In this document: one piece after another, positions 26,716-35,318 of the stretch
Numbering within the stretch: the stretch's first letter is position 1
How the letters are laid out: the number at the start of each line of letters is the position of its first letter
Origin: Lachnospiraceae bacterium UBA4260
Lineage (GTDB): Bacteria > Bacillota > Clostridia > Lachnospirales > Lachnospiraceae
DNA: 64,000 nt
Assembly (NCBI GenBank): GCA_002395235.1
Contig: DGWK01000019.1
Location: 55,137 to 119,136 of the forward strand
Reading direction: 5' to 3'
Notes under the pieces: generated by a model
Databases searched by the model: none
What the model saw: only the letters and a program-made list of their open reading frames with translations
Told to the model about the DNA's origin: nothing
Program-made: the position numbers and the translations under genes

Positions 26716-29496
26716 ATGGACAGTAAAAAACTCGTGCTCGTGGACGGGCACAGTATTTTAAACAGAGCATATTACGGAATGCCGGACCTGACTAATTCGG
26801 CGGGACTGCACACCGGGGCAGTATTCGGTTTTTTAAATATCCTTTTTAAGATTCTGGACGAGGAGAAGGCGGACTATCTGTCCGTCGCTTTTGACGTGCA
26901 CGCGCCCACCTTCCGGCATGAGACTTATAAGGAATACAAGGGGACGAGAAAGCCCATGCCCGAAGAGCTCAGGGAGCAGGTTCCTCTGATCAAAAAAGTC
27001 CTGCAGTCCATGGGCGTACAGATCCGCGAGCAGGCGGGACTGGAGGCCGACGACATACTGGGAACCCTGGCAAAGCGCGGGGAAGCGGAAGGCATGGATG
27101 TGACGCTTCTGTCGGGAGACAGAGACCTGCTGCAGATCGCCACGGACCGCATCTGCGTCAGGATCCCCAAGACAAAGCAGGGCCAGACGATCATAGAGAA
27201 TTACTACGCCGCGGACGTGCTGGAGAGCTACAAGGTGACTCCCAAAGCGTTTATCGATGTGAAAGCCCTTATGGGGGACAGCTCTGACAATGTGCCCGGC
27301 GTGCCGGGGGTCGGAGAGAAGACGGCCACGCAGCTGATCGTGGATTACGGGAGCGTGGACGGCGTCTACGAACACATTGAGGAGATCAAAAAGCCGGCGC
27401 TGCGGAAAAAGCTCGGGGAAAACGAAGACCTGGCGAGGCTCAGTCTCTTTCTCGTGACGATCAAGACGGACTGCGATATTGAGGTGAACTGGGAGGAGGC
27501 CCGCGTCGGAAATCTCTATACGCCGGAAGCGTTTAAACTCTTTACGGAGCTGAACTTCCGTGCGCTGCTTCCCAGGTTTGATGTAAAGGCAGCGCAGAGC
27601 ACCGCCGAGGAACTGTCATACAGAGTGATCACCGACAAGGAAGGCGCAAAGGAGTACACAGATTCGCTCCTTGCGGCCATGAAGGAGGCGTCTTCGGAGA
27701 AGCCTTATCAGATCGGCGTCTACCCGGTCATGGACAAGATCCGCTTCGGCGAAAAAGAGCAGGAGATCCCGGAAGCCGTCGCTCTGTGCGTGGGCAAAAA
27801 GGCTGTCTTTCTGCAGGCGGACCCCTCCGATCCGGAGAAGGGACTCACAGCGGAGGGGCTGGCACAGACCCTGGGAGCGCTGCGATCTGCCGCGCTGCGC
27901 GCCTGCCGGGAAGACCGGGCGGGAGAGACCGGGCCCGAACCCGTCTCGATCGCGGTCTTCGGCCTCAAGAACCAGTACCCGATCTGGGAAATCGACAGCG
28001 GCGCCGAGTTTTGTGACGGCATTCGCCTGGAGGGATTTGCGGACCTTTTGATCGAGTGCTATCTGTGCAATCCTCTCGAGAGCGATTACCAGCCCGAAAT
28101 GGTCGCCTCCGAGTATCTGGAGGAGTCCTGTCCCACCTGGAAGCAGATTTTTGACAAAAGATCGAAGAGTCAGGCGTTGGCCGAGAAGCGGGAGGAACTC
28201 ATCGAATACGTCTGCCGGATGGCGTCTGTCCTGGCAAGGGCGGCGCAGCCAGTGGCGGAGAAGCTGGAGCGGGAAGGCATGACGGCACTTTATAGAGAGA
28301 TCGAGAGACCTCTTTCCTATATTCTGTTCGATATGGAGCGCATCGGCGTCCGGATCCTGCCGCAGGAGCTGGCGCAGTACAGCGCATCGCTGGGAGAGCA
28401 GGCGGACGCGCTGGCGGCAAAGATCTATGAGCAGTGCGGCGAGGAGTTCAACATCTCTTCCCCCAAACAGCTGGGCGTTATTCTGTTTGAAAAGCTGGGC
28501 ATGCCCGGGGGCAAAAAGACAAAGACGGGCTACTCCACGGCGGCCGGCGTGCTGGAAAAACTGGCCCCGGACTATCCGGTCGTGGATGACATCCTTCAGT
28601 ACAGGGCGGTCACCAAGCTCAAATCCACGTATGCGGACGGGCTCACGGCTTTTGTCGCGTCGGACGGCCGGATCCACACGAGCTTCAATCAGACGATCAC
28701 GGCGACCGGAAGGATCAGTTCTACGGATCCCAACCTACAGAACATCCCAATGAAGACGGAGATGGGCAAGAAGATCCGGAAGGCGTTCATCCCTTCCGAG
28801 GAGAATGTGTTCGTCGACGCGGACTACTCCCAGATCGAACTGAGGATCCTCGCGCACATGAGCGGGGACAGAGAACTGATCGACGCCTATAAAGAAAACG
28901 AGGACATCCACCGGATCACCGCCTCCAAGGTATTCCACACGCCTTTCGAAGAGGTCACGCCCCTTCAGAGAAGGAACGCCAAGGCGGTCAACTTCGGTAT
29001 TGTTTACGGCATCAGTTCTTTCGGTCTGAGCCAGGGACTGAGCATTTCCAGAAAAGAGGCGGCCGAGTACATCGACGCGTATTTCAAGACCTATCCGGGG
29101 ATCAAAATATTCCTGGACAAGCTGGTCTCTGACGCGAAGGAGAAGGGCTACGCCGAGACTATGTACGGGCGCAGGAGACCGGTCCCCGAACTTAAGAACA
29201 GCAATTTCATGCAGCGCTCTTTTGGCGAGAGAGTGGCTATGAACTCCCCCATTCAGGGAACGGCGGCCGACATTATCAAAATAGCGATGATCCGGGTCTG
29301 GGAAGCTCTCGAGAGGGAGAAACTCAGCTCCAGGCTCATTCTGCAGATCCACGACGAACTGCTGATCGAGGCGGTTCCGGAGGAAAAGGAGCGGGTAGAA
29401 AAGCTGCTGGCCCGGGAGATGTCCGAGGCGGCCTCCCTCAAGGTGGCGCTGGAGACAGACGTTCACAGCGGCAGTGACTGGTATATGGCCAAGTGA
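26716..29496 (+). CDS. polA: DNA polymerase I
   Basis: This 926-residue enzyme has an N-terminal 5'-3' exonuclease (LVLVDGHSILNRAYYG; VPGVPGVGEKTATQL). A middle domain and a C-terminal family-A polymerase follow (motif A DADYSQIELRILAHM, motif B RRNAKAVNFGIVYG, motif C QIHDELLIE). The middle domain lacks the DxE and other acidic residues needed for 3'-5' proofreading, as in Bacillus and Thermus PolA. It processes Okazaki fragments and fills repair gaps. The chosen ATG 26716 follows GAAAGGAAA; upstream in-frame codons overlap the previous gene and lack a site. Confidence 0.96.
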   Translation: MDSKKLVLVDGHSILNRAYYGMPDLTNSAGLHTGAVFGFLNILFKILDEEKADYLSVAFDVHAPTFRHETYKEYKGTRKPMPEELREQVPLIKKVLQSMGVQIREQAGLEADDILGTLAKRGEAEGMDVTLLSGDRDLLQIATDRICVRIPKTKQGQTIIENYYAADVLESYKVTPKAFIDVKALMGDSSDNVPGVPGVGEKTATQLIVDYGSVDGVYEHIEEIKKPALRKKLGENEDLARLSLFLVTIKTDCDIEVNWEEARVGNLYTPEAFKLFTELNFRALLPRFDVKAAQSTAEELSYRVITDKEGAKEYTDSLLAAMKEASSEKPYQIGVYPVMDKIRFGEKEQEIPEAVALCVGKKAVFLQADPSDPEKGLTAEGLAQTLGALRSAALRACREDRAGETGPEPVSIAVFGLKNQYPIWEIDSGAEFCDGIRLEGFADLLIECYLCNPLESDYQPEMVASEYLEESCPTWKQIFDKRSKSQALAEKREELIEYVCRMASVLARAAQPVAEKLEREGMTALYREIERPLSYILFDMERIGVRILPQELAQYSASLGEQADALAAKIYEQCGEEFNISSPKQLGVILFEKLGMPGGKKTKTGYSTAAGVLEKLAPDYPVVDDILQYRAVTKLKSTYADGLTAFVASDGRIHTSFNQTITATGRISSTDPNLQNIPMKTEMGKKIRKAFIPSEENVFVDADYSQIELRILAHMSGDRELIDAYKENEDIHRITASKVFHTPFEEVTPLQRRNAKAVNFGIVYGISSFGLSQGLSISRKEAAEYIDAYFKTYPGIKIFLDKLVSDAKEKGYAETMYGRRRPVPELKNSNFMQRSFGERVAMNSPIQGTAADIIKIAMIRVWEALEREKLSSRLILQIHDELLIEAVPEEKERVEKLLAREMSEAASLKVALETDVHSGSDWYMAK

Positions 29497-29550
29497 GCCG
29501 CGATGAAATAAGAACTTAAATTAAGAACTGAAATTTTAAAGGGAAAGAAA

Positions 29551-30201
29551 ATGATCACGATCGGAGTGACGGGAGGCGTGGGATCCGGAAAGAGCGAGAT
29601 CCTTAAGTACCTGGACCAAAACTACAACTGCAGAATCCTCATGTCGGACAACGCCGCCAAGGATCTGGAACAGCCCGGAGGCCCGCTCTACGAGCCGCTG
29701 GTGAAGCTCCTGAGCGAAAAGGGAGGAGCGGACGGACAGCGCGGGGAACTCCTGATGGAAGACGGCTCGATCAACAAGCAGGAGATGGCTGCGAGAATCT
29801 TCGGCGACCCGGATCTTCTGCGGAAAATAAATGAACTGGTGCATCCGGCCGTAAATCAGTATATACTTGAGGAGATTGACCGCGAGAGGAAGGCGACGGA
29901 GAGAGAATTCTTTATTCTGGAGTCGGCCCTTCTGATCGAAAACGGCTACGATAAGATCCTGGACTCCATGTGGTATATTTACTGTGAGGAGAGCGTAAGG
30001 AGCGAGAGACTGAGGCGCTCGCGCGGCTACAGCGACGAGAAGATCCGCACCATCATGGACAGGCAGGTCTCCGAGGACGTGTTTCGGGCGCACTGCGACA
30101 CGGTGATCGACAATACCGGGGAATTTGACGCCGAGACGGGCGCGGCCCGCCAGGTGGACCGGGCGATCCGGCGGCTGCGGGAGCGGTTCCCTGAGGGGTG
30201 A
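29551..30201 (+). CDS. coaE: Dephospho-CoA kinase
   Basis: This 216-residue kinase performs the last step of coenzyme A synthesis. The P-loop GVTGGVGSGKSEIL is at the N-terminus, with LMSDNAAKDL and a lid segment RLRRSRGYS. It follows polA, an arrangement common in Firmicutes (polA-mutM-coaE without mutM here). Its ATG has AAAGGGAAAG upstream. Confidence 0.94.
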   Translation: MITIGVTGGVGSGKSEILKYLDQNYNCRILMSDNAAKDLEQPGGPLYEPLVKLLSEKGGADGQRGELLMEDGSINKQEMAARIFGDPDLLRKINELVHPAVNQYILEEIDRERKATEREFFILESALLIENGYDKILDSMWYIYCEESVRSERLRRSRGYSDEKIRTIMDRQVSEDVFRAHCDTVIDNTGEFDAETGAARQVDRAIRRLRERFPEG

Positions 30202-30251
30202 TTTTTGCCTGCTCTCTACGATAATTATTTTAGAAGGTTACAGACAACAGT

Positions 30252-31049
30252 ATGAGATTTGAAAGTATTGCAAGCGGAAGCAGCGGAAACTGCATCTATG
30301 TCGGCTCAGACACCACGCATCTTCTGATGGACGTGGGAATCAGCAGAAAGAGAACGGTGGAGGCTCTTAAAGACCTTGATCTGGAACTGCGGGATATAGA
30401 CGGCATTTTTATCACCCATGAACACTCCGACCATATCGACGGACTTCCGATGATCGCGAAGAAATCGGAGATGCCGATCTACGCCACGCGGGGCACGATC
30501 GAGGCAATCAGAAGGATGGACAAGTGCGCGGACATCGATCCCGACAGGTTTGTGGTCATCCGCCCGGATGAAAAGATTACAGTTAAGGACCTGCAGGTCG
30601 ATCCCATGAGGATCTCCCACGACGCGGCGGAGCCGGTGGGATACAGGGTCTATTACGGAAGGCAGAAGGCGTGCATCTGCACCGACCTCGGCTGCTACAA
30701 TGATTACACGGTGGAGTGCCTCAAGAACTCGGATGTGCTCCTCATCGAGTCCAACCACGATGTCAACATGCTGCAGGTGGGAAGATATCCCTATATGCTC
30801 AAGAGAAGGATCCTGGGAGACAAAGGGCACCTGTCCAACGCGACCAGCGGACAGCTCCTCTCCAGAGTCCTCAATGACCATATGAAAGGGATCTTTTTGG
30901 GACATCTGAGCAAGGAGAACAATTTCCCCGAGCTCGCTTTTGAGACGGTGCGGGTGGAGATCATGAGCTCCGACGCCCAGTACAGCCCGGAGGAGCTGCC
31001 GATCTTCGTGGCGGACAGAAAGAGGCCTTCGGCGCTCGTGGAATTCTGA
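30252..31049 (+). CDS. walJ: MBL-fold hydrolase of the WalJ/YycJ type
   Basis: This 265-residue protein has the N-terminal SIASGSSGNCIYVGS and the metal motif THEHSDHI typical of WalJ (YycJ). The group is linked to cell-wall control and DNA double-strand-break or mutation phenotypes in Firmicutes; here it is not near walRK. The conserved ESNHDVNML and GHLSN segments support the subfamily. Predicted cytoplasmic, probably with a dinuclear metal centre. Confidence 0.87.
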   Translation: MRFESIASGSSGNCIYVGSDTTHLLMDVGISRKRTVEALKDLDLELRDIDGIFITHEHSDHIDGLPMIAKKSEMPIYATRGTIEAIRRMDKCADIDPDRFVVIRPDEKITVKDLQVDPMRISHDAAEPVGYRVYYGRQKACICTDLGCYNDYTVECLKNSDVLLIESNHDVNMLQVGRYPYMLKRRILGDKGHLSNATSGQLLSRVLNDHMKGIFLGHLSKENNFPELAFETVRVEIMSSDAQYSPEELPIFVADRKRPSALVEF

Positions 31050-31095
31050 ATCGTTCCATTTAACTCAGTAACTCAATTCAAGTAGGAGGATTACA

Positions 31096-31371
31096 ATGCA
31101 GAGAGCGATCATTACAGTAGTCGGCAAGGACACCATCGGAATCATCGCGGGGGTGTGCACGTATCTCGCGGAGAATAAGATCAATATCCTGGATATCTCC
31201 CAGACGATCGTACAGGGCTACTTCAACATGATGATGGTCGTCGACGTCACGACTTTGGACAAGCCTTTCGGACAGATCGCGGATGAACTGGCCGTCCTGG
31301 GACGGGAGAAGATCGGCGTTCAGATCAAGTGCCAGAAAGAGGAGATCTTCGACCTGATGCACAGGATCTGA
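31096..31371 (+). CDS. ACT-domain protein (UPF0237)
   Basis: This 91-residue protein consists of one ACT domain (ITVVGKDTIGIIAGVCTYLA) and a short tail. Free-standing ACT proteins bind amino acids and act as regulators, but the ligand is unknown. It is followed by the DUF711 gene. These two are a conserved pair in many Firmicutes, which suggests a joint function. A strong TAGGAGG precedes the start. Confidence 0.92.
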   Translation: MQRAIITVVGKDTIGIIAGVCTYLAENKINILDISQTIVQGYFNMMMVVDVTTLDKPFGQIADELAVLGREKIGVQIKCQKEEIFDLMHRI

Positions 31372-31419
31372 AGCGCATAAGCGGAGCAGGAACCATCGTA
31401 AACACAGTCAGCTACTATA

Positions 31420-31436
31420 AGGCCCGTCGCGGGCCT
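31420..31436. repeat. Short GC-rich spacer hairpin before the DUF711 gene
   Basis: AGGCCCG, loop TCG, CGGGCCT is a perfect 7-bp stem. It lies just before the AGGAGG site of the next gene. Confidence 0.5.
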
Positions 31437-31450
31437 GGGCAGGAGGCTAT

Positions 31451-32815
31451 ATGATAGGCATCTCTGAGGTCAGCGAGACCAATGAAATGATAGAGAAAGA
31501 GAATCTGGACGTCAGGACCATCACCATGGGCATCAGCCTTTTGGACTGCATCGACTCCGACCTGCAGGTTCTCAGACAGAAGATTTATGACAAGATATAC
31601 GCAAGCGCCGCCAATCTGGTGAAGGTGGGCGAGGAGATCTCCACCGATTACGGAATCCCGATCGTCAACAAGAGGATCTCCGTGACGCCGATCGCCCTGG
31701 TGGGCGGAAGCGCCTGCAAGTCCCCGGAGGACTTCGCGCAGATCGCGCTGACGCTGGACAAGGCCGCCCGCGATGTGGGCGTCAATTTCCTGGGAGGATA
31801 CAGCGCTCTGGTCTCCAAAGGCATGACGGCGGCGGATAAGCTCCTCATCGAGTCCATTCCACAGGCTCTCTCGGAGACGCAGCTGGTGTGCTCCTCCGTG
31901 AACGTGGGCTCCACCAAGACCGGCATCGACATGGATGCGGTCCGCCTCATGGGAGAGATCATCCGACAGACGGCGGAGAAGACGGCGGACTCCGGATCCA
32001 TCGGCTGCGCCAAACTGGTCGTTTTCTGCAACGCGCCGGATGACAACCCCTTTATGGCGGGCGCCTTCCACGGCGTGACGGAAGCAGACCGGATCCTCAA
32101 CATCGGCGTCAGCGGACCGGGCGTTGTCAAAAAAGCGCTGGAGTCCGTTCACGGCAAAGACTTCGAGACACTCTGCGAGACAGTGAAAAAGACGGCCTTT
32201 AAAGTTACCCGCGTAGGGCAGCTGGTCGCCAAGGAAGCCTCCAGACGTCTGGGCGTGCCCTTCGGCATCATTGACCTCTCTCTGGCCCCGACGCCCGCCA
32301 TCGGAGACAGCGTCGCGGACATTCTCTGCGAGATGGGTCTTGAACACGCCGGCGCGCCGGGCACGACAGCGGCGCTGGCTCTGCTCAATGACCAGGTCAA
32401 GAAGGGCGGCGTCATGGCGTCCTCCTATGTGGGTGGCCTGAGCGGCGCGTTCATCCCGGTCAGTGAAGACCAGGGAATGATCAACTCCGTGACTGCCGGA
32501 TGCCTGACACTGGAGAAACTCGAGGCCATGACCTGTGTGTGCTCGGTTGGACTGGACATGATCGCGATCCCCGGCGACACAAAGGCTTCTACCATCTCCG
32601 GAATCATCGCCGATGAGATGGCCATCGGCATGGTCAACCAGAAGACAACGGCCGTCCGACTGATCCCCGTGATCGGAAAAGGCGTGGGCGATAAGGTGGA
32701 ATTCGGCGGCCTTTTGGGCTATGCGCCCATCATGCCGGTCAATCCTTTCGGCTGCGAGGAGTTCATCAGCCGCAAGGGCAGGATCCCCGCTCCGATCCAC
32801 AGCTTTAAAAACTGA
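31451..32815 (+). CDS. PFL-family protein UPF0210/DUF711
   Basis: This 454-residue member of the DUF711 family is distantly related to the pyruvate-formate-lyase fold. It has VRTITMGISLLDCID near the N-terminus, Gly-rich segments and the FGGLLGYAPIMPV stretch. No biochemical role is established for the family. It pairs with the upstream ACT protein. Length is close to the usual 450. Translation starts at ATG 31451 after AGGAGG. Confidence 0.9.
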   Translation: MIGISEVSETNEMIEKENLDVRTITMGISLLDCIDSDLQVLRQKIYDKIYASAANLVKVGEEISTDYGIPIVNKRISVTPIALVGGSACKSPEDFAQIALTLDKAARDVGVNFLGGYSALVSKGMTAADKLLIESIPQALSETQLVCSSVNVGSTKTGIDMDAVRLMGEIIRQTAEKTADSGSIGCAKLVVFCNAPDDNPFMAGAFHGVTEADRILNIGVSGPGVVKKALESVHGKDFETLCETVKKTAFKVTRVGQLVAKEASRRLGVPFGIIDLSLAPTPAIGDSVADILCEMGLEHAGAPGTTAALALLNDQVKKGGVMASSYVGGLSGAFIPVSEDQGMINSVTAGCLTLEKLEAMTCVCSVGLDMIAIPGDTKASTISGIIADEMAIGMVNQKTTAVRLIPVIGKGVGDKVEFGGLLGYAPIMPVNPFGCEEFISRKGRIPAPIHSFKN

Positions 32816-32915
32816 TTTTTTCGGAATAATTTGTCTATTTTGCACAAAACATTCTTGATATCTTTCCTTAAATAAGGTGGAAGTAGACGAAAAGGATTCT
32901 ATGTTGTAGAATGAA

Positions 32916-32983
32916 TACAATAGCACGCGAGGCGGATCCCAGGTCATGCGGACGGGATCCGGAACAGATTCATTTCGGCGTGC
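32916..32983 (+). promoter_or_regulatory. -10 element and structured leader of the PfkB kinase gene
   Basis: TACAAT (32916-32921) has no clear -35. Transcription would begin near 32928, at the base of a nested fold. The outer stem is GCACGC (32924) with GCGTGC (32978). The inner stem is CGGATCCC with GGGATCCG, a perfect 8-bp match. A smaller TTCTA...TAGAA inverted repeat (32897-32911) lies upstream and could be an operator. Confidence 0.4.
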
Positions 32984-33004
32984 AGCTAATTAAAGGAGGA
33001 TATT

Positions 33005-33991
33005 ATGAGCAGCGAAAAGAGAATTGATGTGACGGCGCTCGGAGAACTCTTGATCGACTTCACACAGAACGGAATCAGTGAACAGGGAAACGGCATGTTT
33101 GAAGCCAATCCCGGCGGAGCTCCCTGCAACGTTCTTGCCATGCTGAACAAGGCAGGCAAAAAGACCGCTTTTATCGGCAAGGTCGGCAACGATATGTTCG
33201 GCAGGCTCCTCAAAGCCAGGACTGAGGAGCAGGGCATCGACATGAGCGGCCTGGAAATGGACGAGGAAGTCCACACGACGCTGGCGTTTGTCGAAAAGCT
33301 CCCGAACGGCGACAGAGACTTTTCCTTCTACAGAAATCCCGGAGCGGATATCATGCTCACGGCTGAGGAAGTGGAGAAACACCGCGGCCTGATCGAGAGC
33401 GCGAAGATCTTCCATCTCGGCACGCTTTCCATGACGCACGACATGGTGGAGAAGGCCACTCTCAAGGCTCTCGAGATCGCCAAAGAGGCGGGCTGCCTGA
33501 TCTCCTTCGACCCCAACCTTCGCCCTCCGCTGTGGAGCAGCGAAGAGAAAGCCAAGGAGAAGATCGCCTTCGGTCTTTCCAAGTGCGATATCCTCAAGAT
33601 CTCCGACAACGAGATCACTTTCATGACCGGAGAGGAGGACCTGGACAAGGGCATTAAGAAGATCATCGACGAGTATCACATCCCGCTGGTCTTCGCGACC
33701 TTCGGTCCGGACGGATCCAAGGCTTACTGCGGCGGGAAGGAAGCGTACGAGAAGGGATTCCTCAATCCCAACACGATCGAGACTACAGGCGCGGGCGATA
33801 CCTTCTGCGCCAGCGCATTGCTCCATGTCCTCAAATACGGCATCGACGGACTGAAGGACGAGGCAAAGCTTCATGAGCTTCTCACCTTCGCCAACGCGGC
33901 TGCCTCCCTTGTGACCACCAAGAAGGGCGCGCTCTGCGTGATGCCCACCGTGGATCAGGTAGAGGACTATATCAAGGCGTCCGGCAGATGA
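33005..33991 (+). CDS. PfkB-family carbohydrate kinase, probably fructokinase
   Basis: This 328-residue ribokinase-fold protein starts VTALGELLIDFT. It contains the PfkB signature 1 region NPGGAPCNVLAM and signature 2 ETTGAGDTFCASAL with the catalytic Asp. The overall pattern fits fructokinases of Clostridia; ribokinase or 2-keto-3-deoxygluconate kinase activity is not excluded. A strong AAAGGAGGA precedes the ATG. It is monocistronic, with its own leader and a perfect terminator. Confidence 0.87.
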   Translation: MSSEKRIDVTALGELLIDFTQNGISEQGNGMFEANPGGAPCNVLAMLNKAGKKTAFIGKVGNDMFGRLLKARTEEQGIDMSGLEMDEEVHTTLAFVEKLPNGDRDFSFYRNPGADIMLTAEEVEKHRGLIESAKIFHLGTLSMTHDMVEKATLKALEIAKEAGCLISFDPNLRPPLWSSEEKAKEKIAFGLSKCDILKISDNEITFMTGEEDLDKGIKKIIDEYHIPLVFATFGPDGSKAYCGGKEAYEKGFLNPNTIETTGAGDTFCASALLHVLKYGIDGLKDEAKLHELLTFANAAASLVTTKKGALCVMPTVDQVEDYIKASGR

Positions 33992-34040
33992 GGACTTTGG
34001 CGGACCGGGATCCGGGACGGACCTGAAACAGGATTTGCGA

Positions 34041-34077
34041 CGGGCTTTGCAATTTGACTTGCAAAGCCCGTATTTTC
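34041..34077 (+). terminator. Terminator after the PfkB kinase
   Basis: CGGGCTTTGCAA, a 6-nt loop, then the perfect complement TTGCAAAGCCCG and TATTTTCTGT. Confidence 0.88.
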
Positions 34078-34086
34078 TGTTATAAT
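34059..34086 (+). promoter_or_regulatory. Candidate promoter for tRNA-Gly
   Basis: TTGCAA (34059-34064), 16 bp, TATAAT (34081-34086). The -35 overlaps the right arm of the preceding terminator. Confidence 0.5.
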
Positions 34087-34101
34087 AATGATCGTCGATA
34101 A

Positions 34102-34172
34102 GCAGGTATAGTACATCGGTAGTATGCCAGCTTCCCAAGCTGGAGAGACGGGTTCGATTCCCGCTACCTGCT
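34102..34172 (+). tRNA. tRNA-Gly, anticodon CCC
   Basis: The acceptor stem GCAGGTA pairs with TACCTGC, with discriminator T. The D-arm region is TAGTACATCGGTAGTATG. The anticodon stem CCAGC/GCTGG encloses the loop TTCCCAA (anticodon CCC). The T-arm contains GGTTCGATTCCC. The 3' CCA is not encoded. Foreign phage DNA begins directly downstream, so the 3' half is the probable attachment site. Confidence 0.93.
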
Positions 34173-34185
34173 CGTTTTTTATATT

Positions 34186-34218
34186 CAGCGTCACTGGTTT
34201 TAGTGGCGCTGTTTTTAT
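34186..34218 (+). terminator. Terminator after tRNA-Gly
   Basis: CAGCGTCACT, loop GGTTTT, AGTGGCGCTG (one G-U pair), then TTTTT. It may isolate the prophage from host transcription. Confidence 0.85.
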
Positions 34219-34309
34219 ATTCAGACAGTTGGTTTTAGGCGGCTTGCGCCGCAACGATTATGGAGTTTGTGGGTTTTGTGTGGATTGATGCATGGTTTTA
34301 TGCCCGTGA

Positions 34310-34346
34310 AAAGGGGCTCAATTTGGGCATGATTTTGAGCCCCTTT
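34310..34346. repeat. Inverted repeat with a GGGGCTCAA arm
   Basis: AAAGGGGCTCAA and TTGAGCCCCTTT form a perfect 12-bp stem with a 13-nt loop. The same arm sequence recurs about 60 bases downstream. Confidence 0.6.
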
Positions 34347-34407
34347 CCGGGATTTTACCTGAGTGTTTTTCGAGGGGACGGGGCATATTCCCGGCGGCAC
34401 CGGAGTG

Positions 34408-34430
34408 GTTGAGCCCCTTTAGGGGCTCAG
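34408..34430. repeat. Second inverted repeat sharing the GAGCCCCTTT sequence
   Basis: TGAGCCCC, loop TTTA, GGGGCTCA. It shares TTGAGCCCCTTT with the hairpin at 34310-34346. The surrounding 34,219-34,720 holds no gene I can support. It is AT-rich at 34,440-34,620, with two TATAAT-like boxes (34549, 34569) that lack good -35 partners. Confidence 0.55.
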
Positions 34431-34709
34431 GAATTATGCAGATACGGCTGCATATATGCAAATTATGCGTTTTTGGCGCATTTTCTGACATGAAATTATT
34501 TTGGTTTATGGATGAAAATGTTTCAGTGTAAAATGAATAAATTTGATGTATAATATTATATTTTGTGTTATAATGAATTAACAACTAAATAGAGTAGCAA
34601 TTTAATTCGGTATCGTTCATTTGGTATCGCTCCCCGAAAGGGTTTTACAGATTTTAATGGATTTCATCTTCATGATGAAATTGTTTCATTGAAATCTGTA
34701 TTTTTTTGG

Positions 34710-34775
34710 TCAAAAATCAGGGATATTTCCCTAGAAATTCATTTTGTGGCAGATTTGCCGGGTAAGTTATCAGTA
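34710..34775. promoter_or_regulatory. Bipartite conserved intergenic element, copy 1
   Basis: TCAAAA (34710), then 12 bases from its start GATATTTCCCTAGAAATT (34722-34739), then 37 bases from that start CGGGTAAGTTATCAGTA (34759-34775). A second copy with the same three blocks and identical spacings occurs at 41032-41097. It lies 20 bases before the first early gene. Confidence 0.65.
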
Positions 34776-34794
34776 AGAAAGTGAGGAAAGAGAG

Positions 34795-35160
34795 ATGAAA
34801 AAGGTTCAGGACATCAAGGTTTACGACGCAGGCGACGGTTTCACGGTCATGATTACGACAGACAAGCGCGAAGGCATTAGGACGGCAGTTATTTACGAGA
34901 GCAGAAATATTTTCTCAGCGGAAAGGATTTTCCGTCTGCCGATTGACATGTACAGCGAGTCAAAGTTTATGGAAATGGTCGAGATGGCACTGCCGGATTA
35001 CAAGTATCAGGTAATGCCGGAATGGATTAGGATTGGAGACGAAACCAAACGGCAGGCGGAAGCAGAAAAAGAAGCGGCAAGAGAAGCGGCAAAGGAAGAG
35101 GCGCGAGGGACAATCCTTCTCGGCAGAAAAAAGAACGAAGACAATATCGCGGGTGAATAA
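34795..35160 (+). CDS. Small early phage protein, unknown
   Basis: This 121-residue protein starts MKKVQDIKVYDAGDGFTVM after a GAGGAAAGAGAG site. The first 80 residues look like a small alpha/beta domain (FTVMITTDKR, AERIFRLP). The tail is a highly charged Glu/Lys/Ala helix. No family recognised. First gene inside the prophage, directly downstream of the conserved bipartite element, so probably expressed early. Confidence 0.75.
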   Translation: MKKVQDIKVYDAGDGFTVMITTDKREGIRTAVIYESRNIFSAERIFRLPIDMYSESKFMEMVEMALPDYKYQVMPEWIRIGDETKRQAEAEKEAAREAAKEEARGTILLGRKKNEDNIAGE

Positions 35161-35186
35161 CCCAATTTCGGATAGTTACATTTTTA

Positions 35187-35240
35187 GAGTCAGCAGGTAG
35201 GCACACCGTAGGCGGCTTCCGGGTTCGATGCCCGGGGTGC
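35187..35240 (+). other. tRNA-like fragment
   Basis: A T-arm-like hairpin CCGGG, loop TTCGATG, CCCGG (35219-35235) is flanked by GCAC (35201) and GTGC (35237), which can pair. A D-arm-like AGTCAGCAGGTAGGCA precedes it. There is no anticodon arm and no matching 7-bp acceptor stem, so it is not a functional tRNA. Confidence 0.4.
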
Positions 35241-35318
35241 TTATTTCCCCATCAGGGGACAGAAACAAAAAAGTGAGAGTATTGTGCATAGCACAGAGCA
35301 CACGAAAGGAGAAAAGCA

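Noticed and set aside
35187..35240. A functional second tRNA
   Set aside because: No anticodon arm and no complementary acceptor stem; kept only as a tRNA-like fragment.
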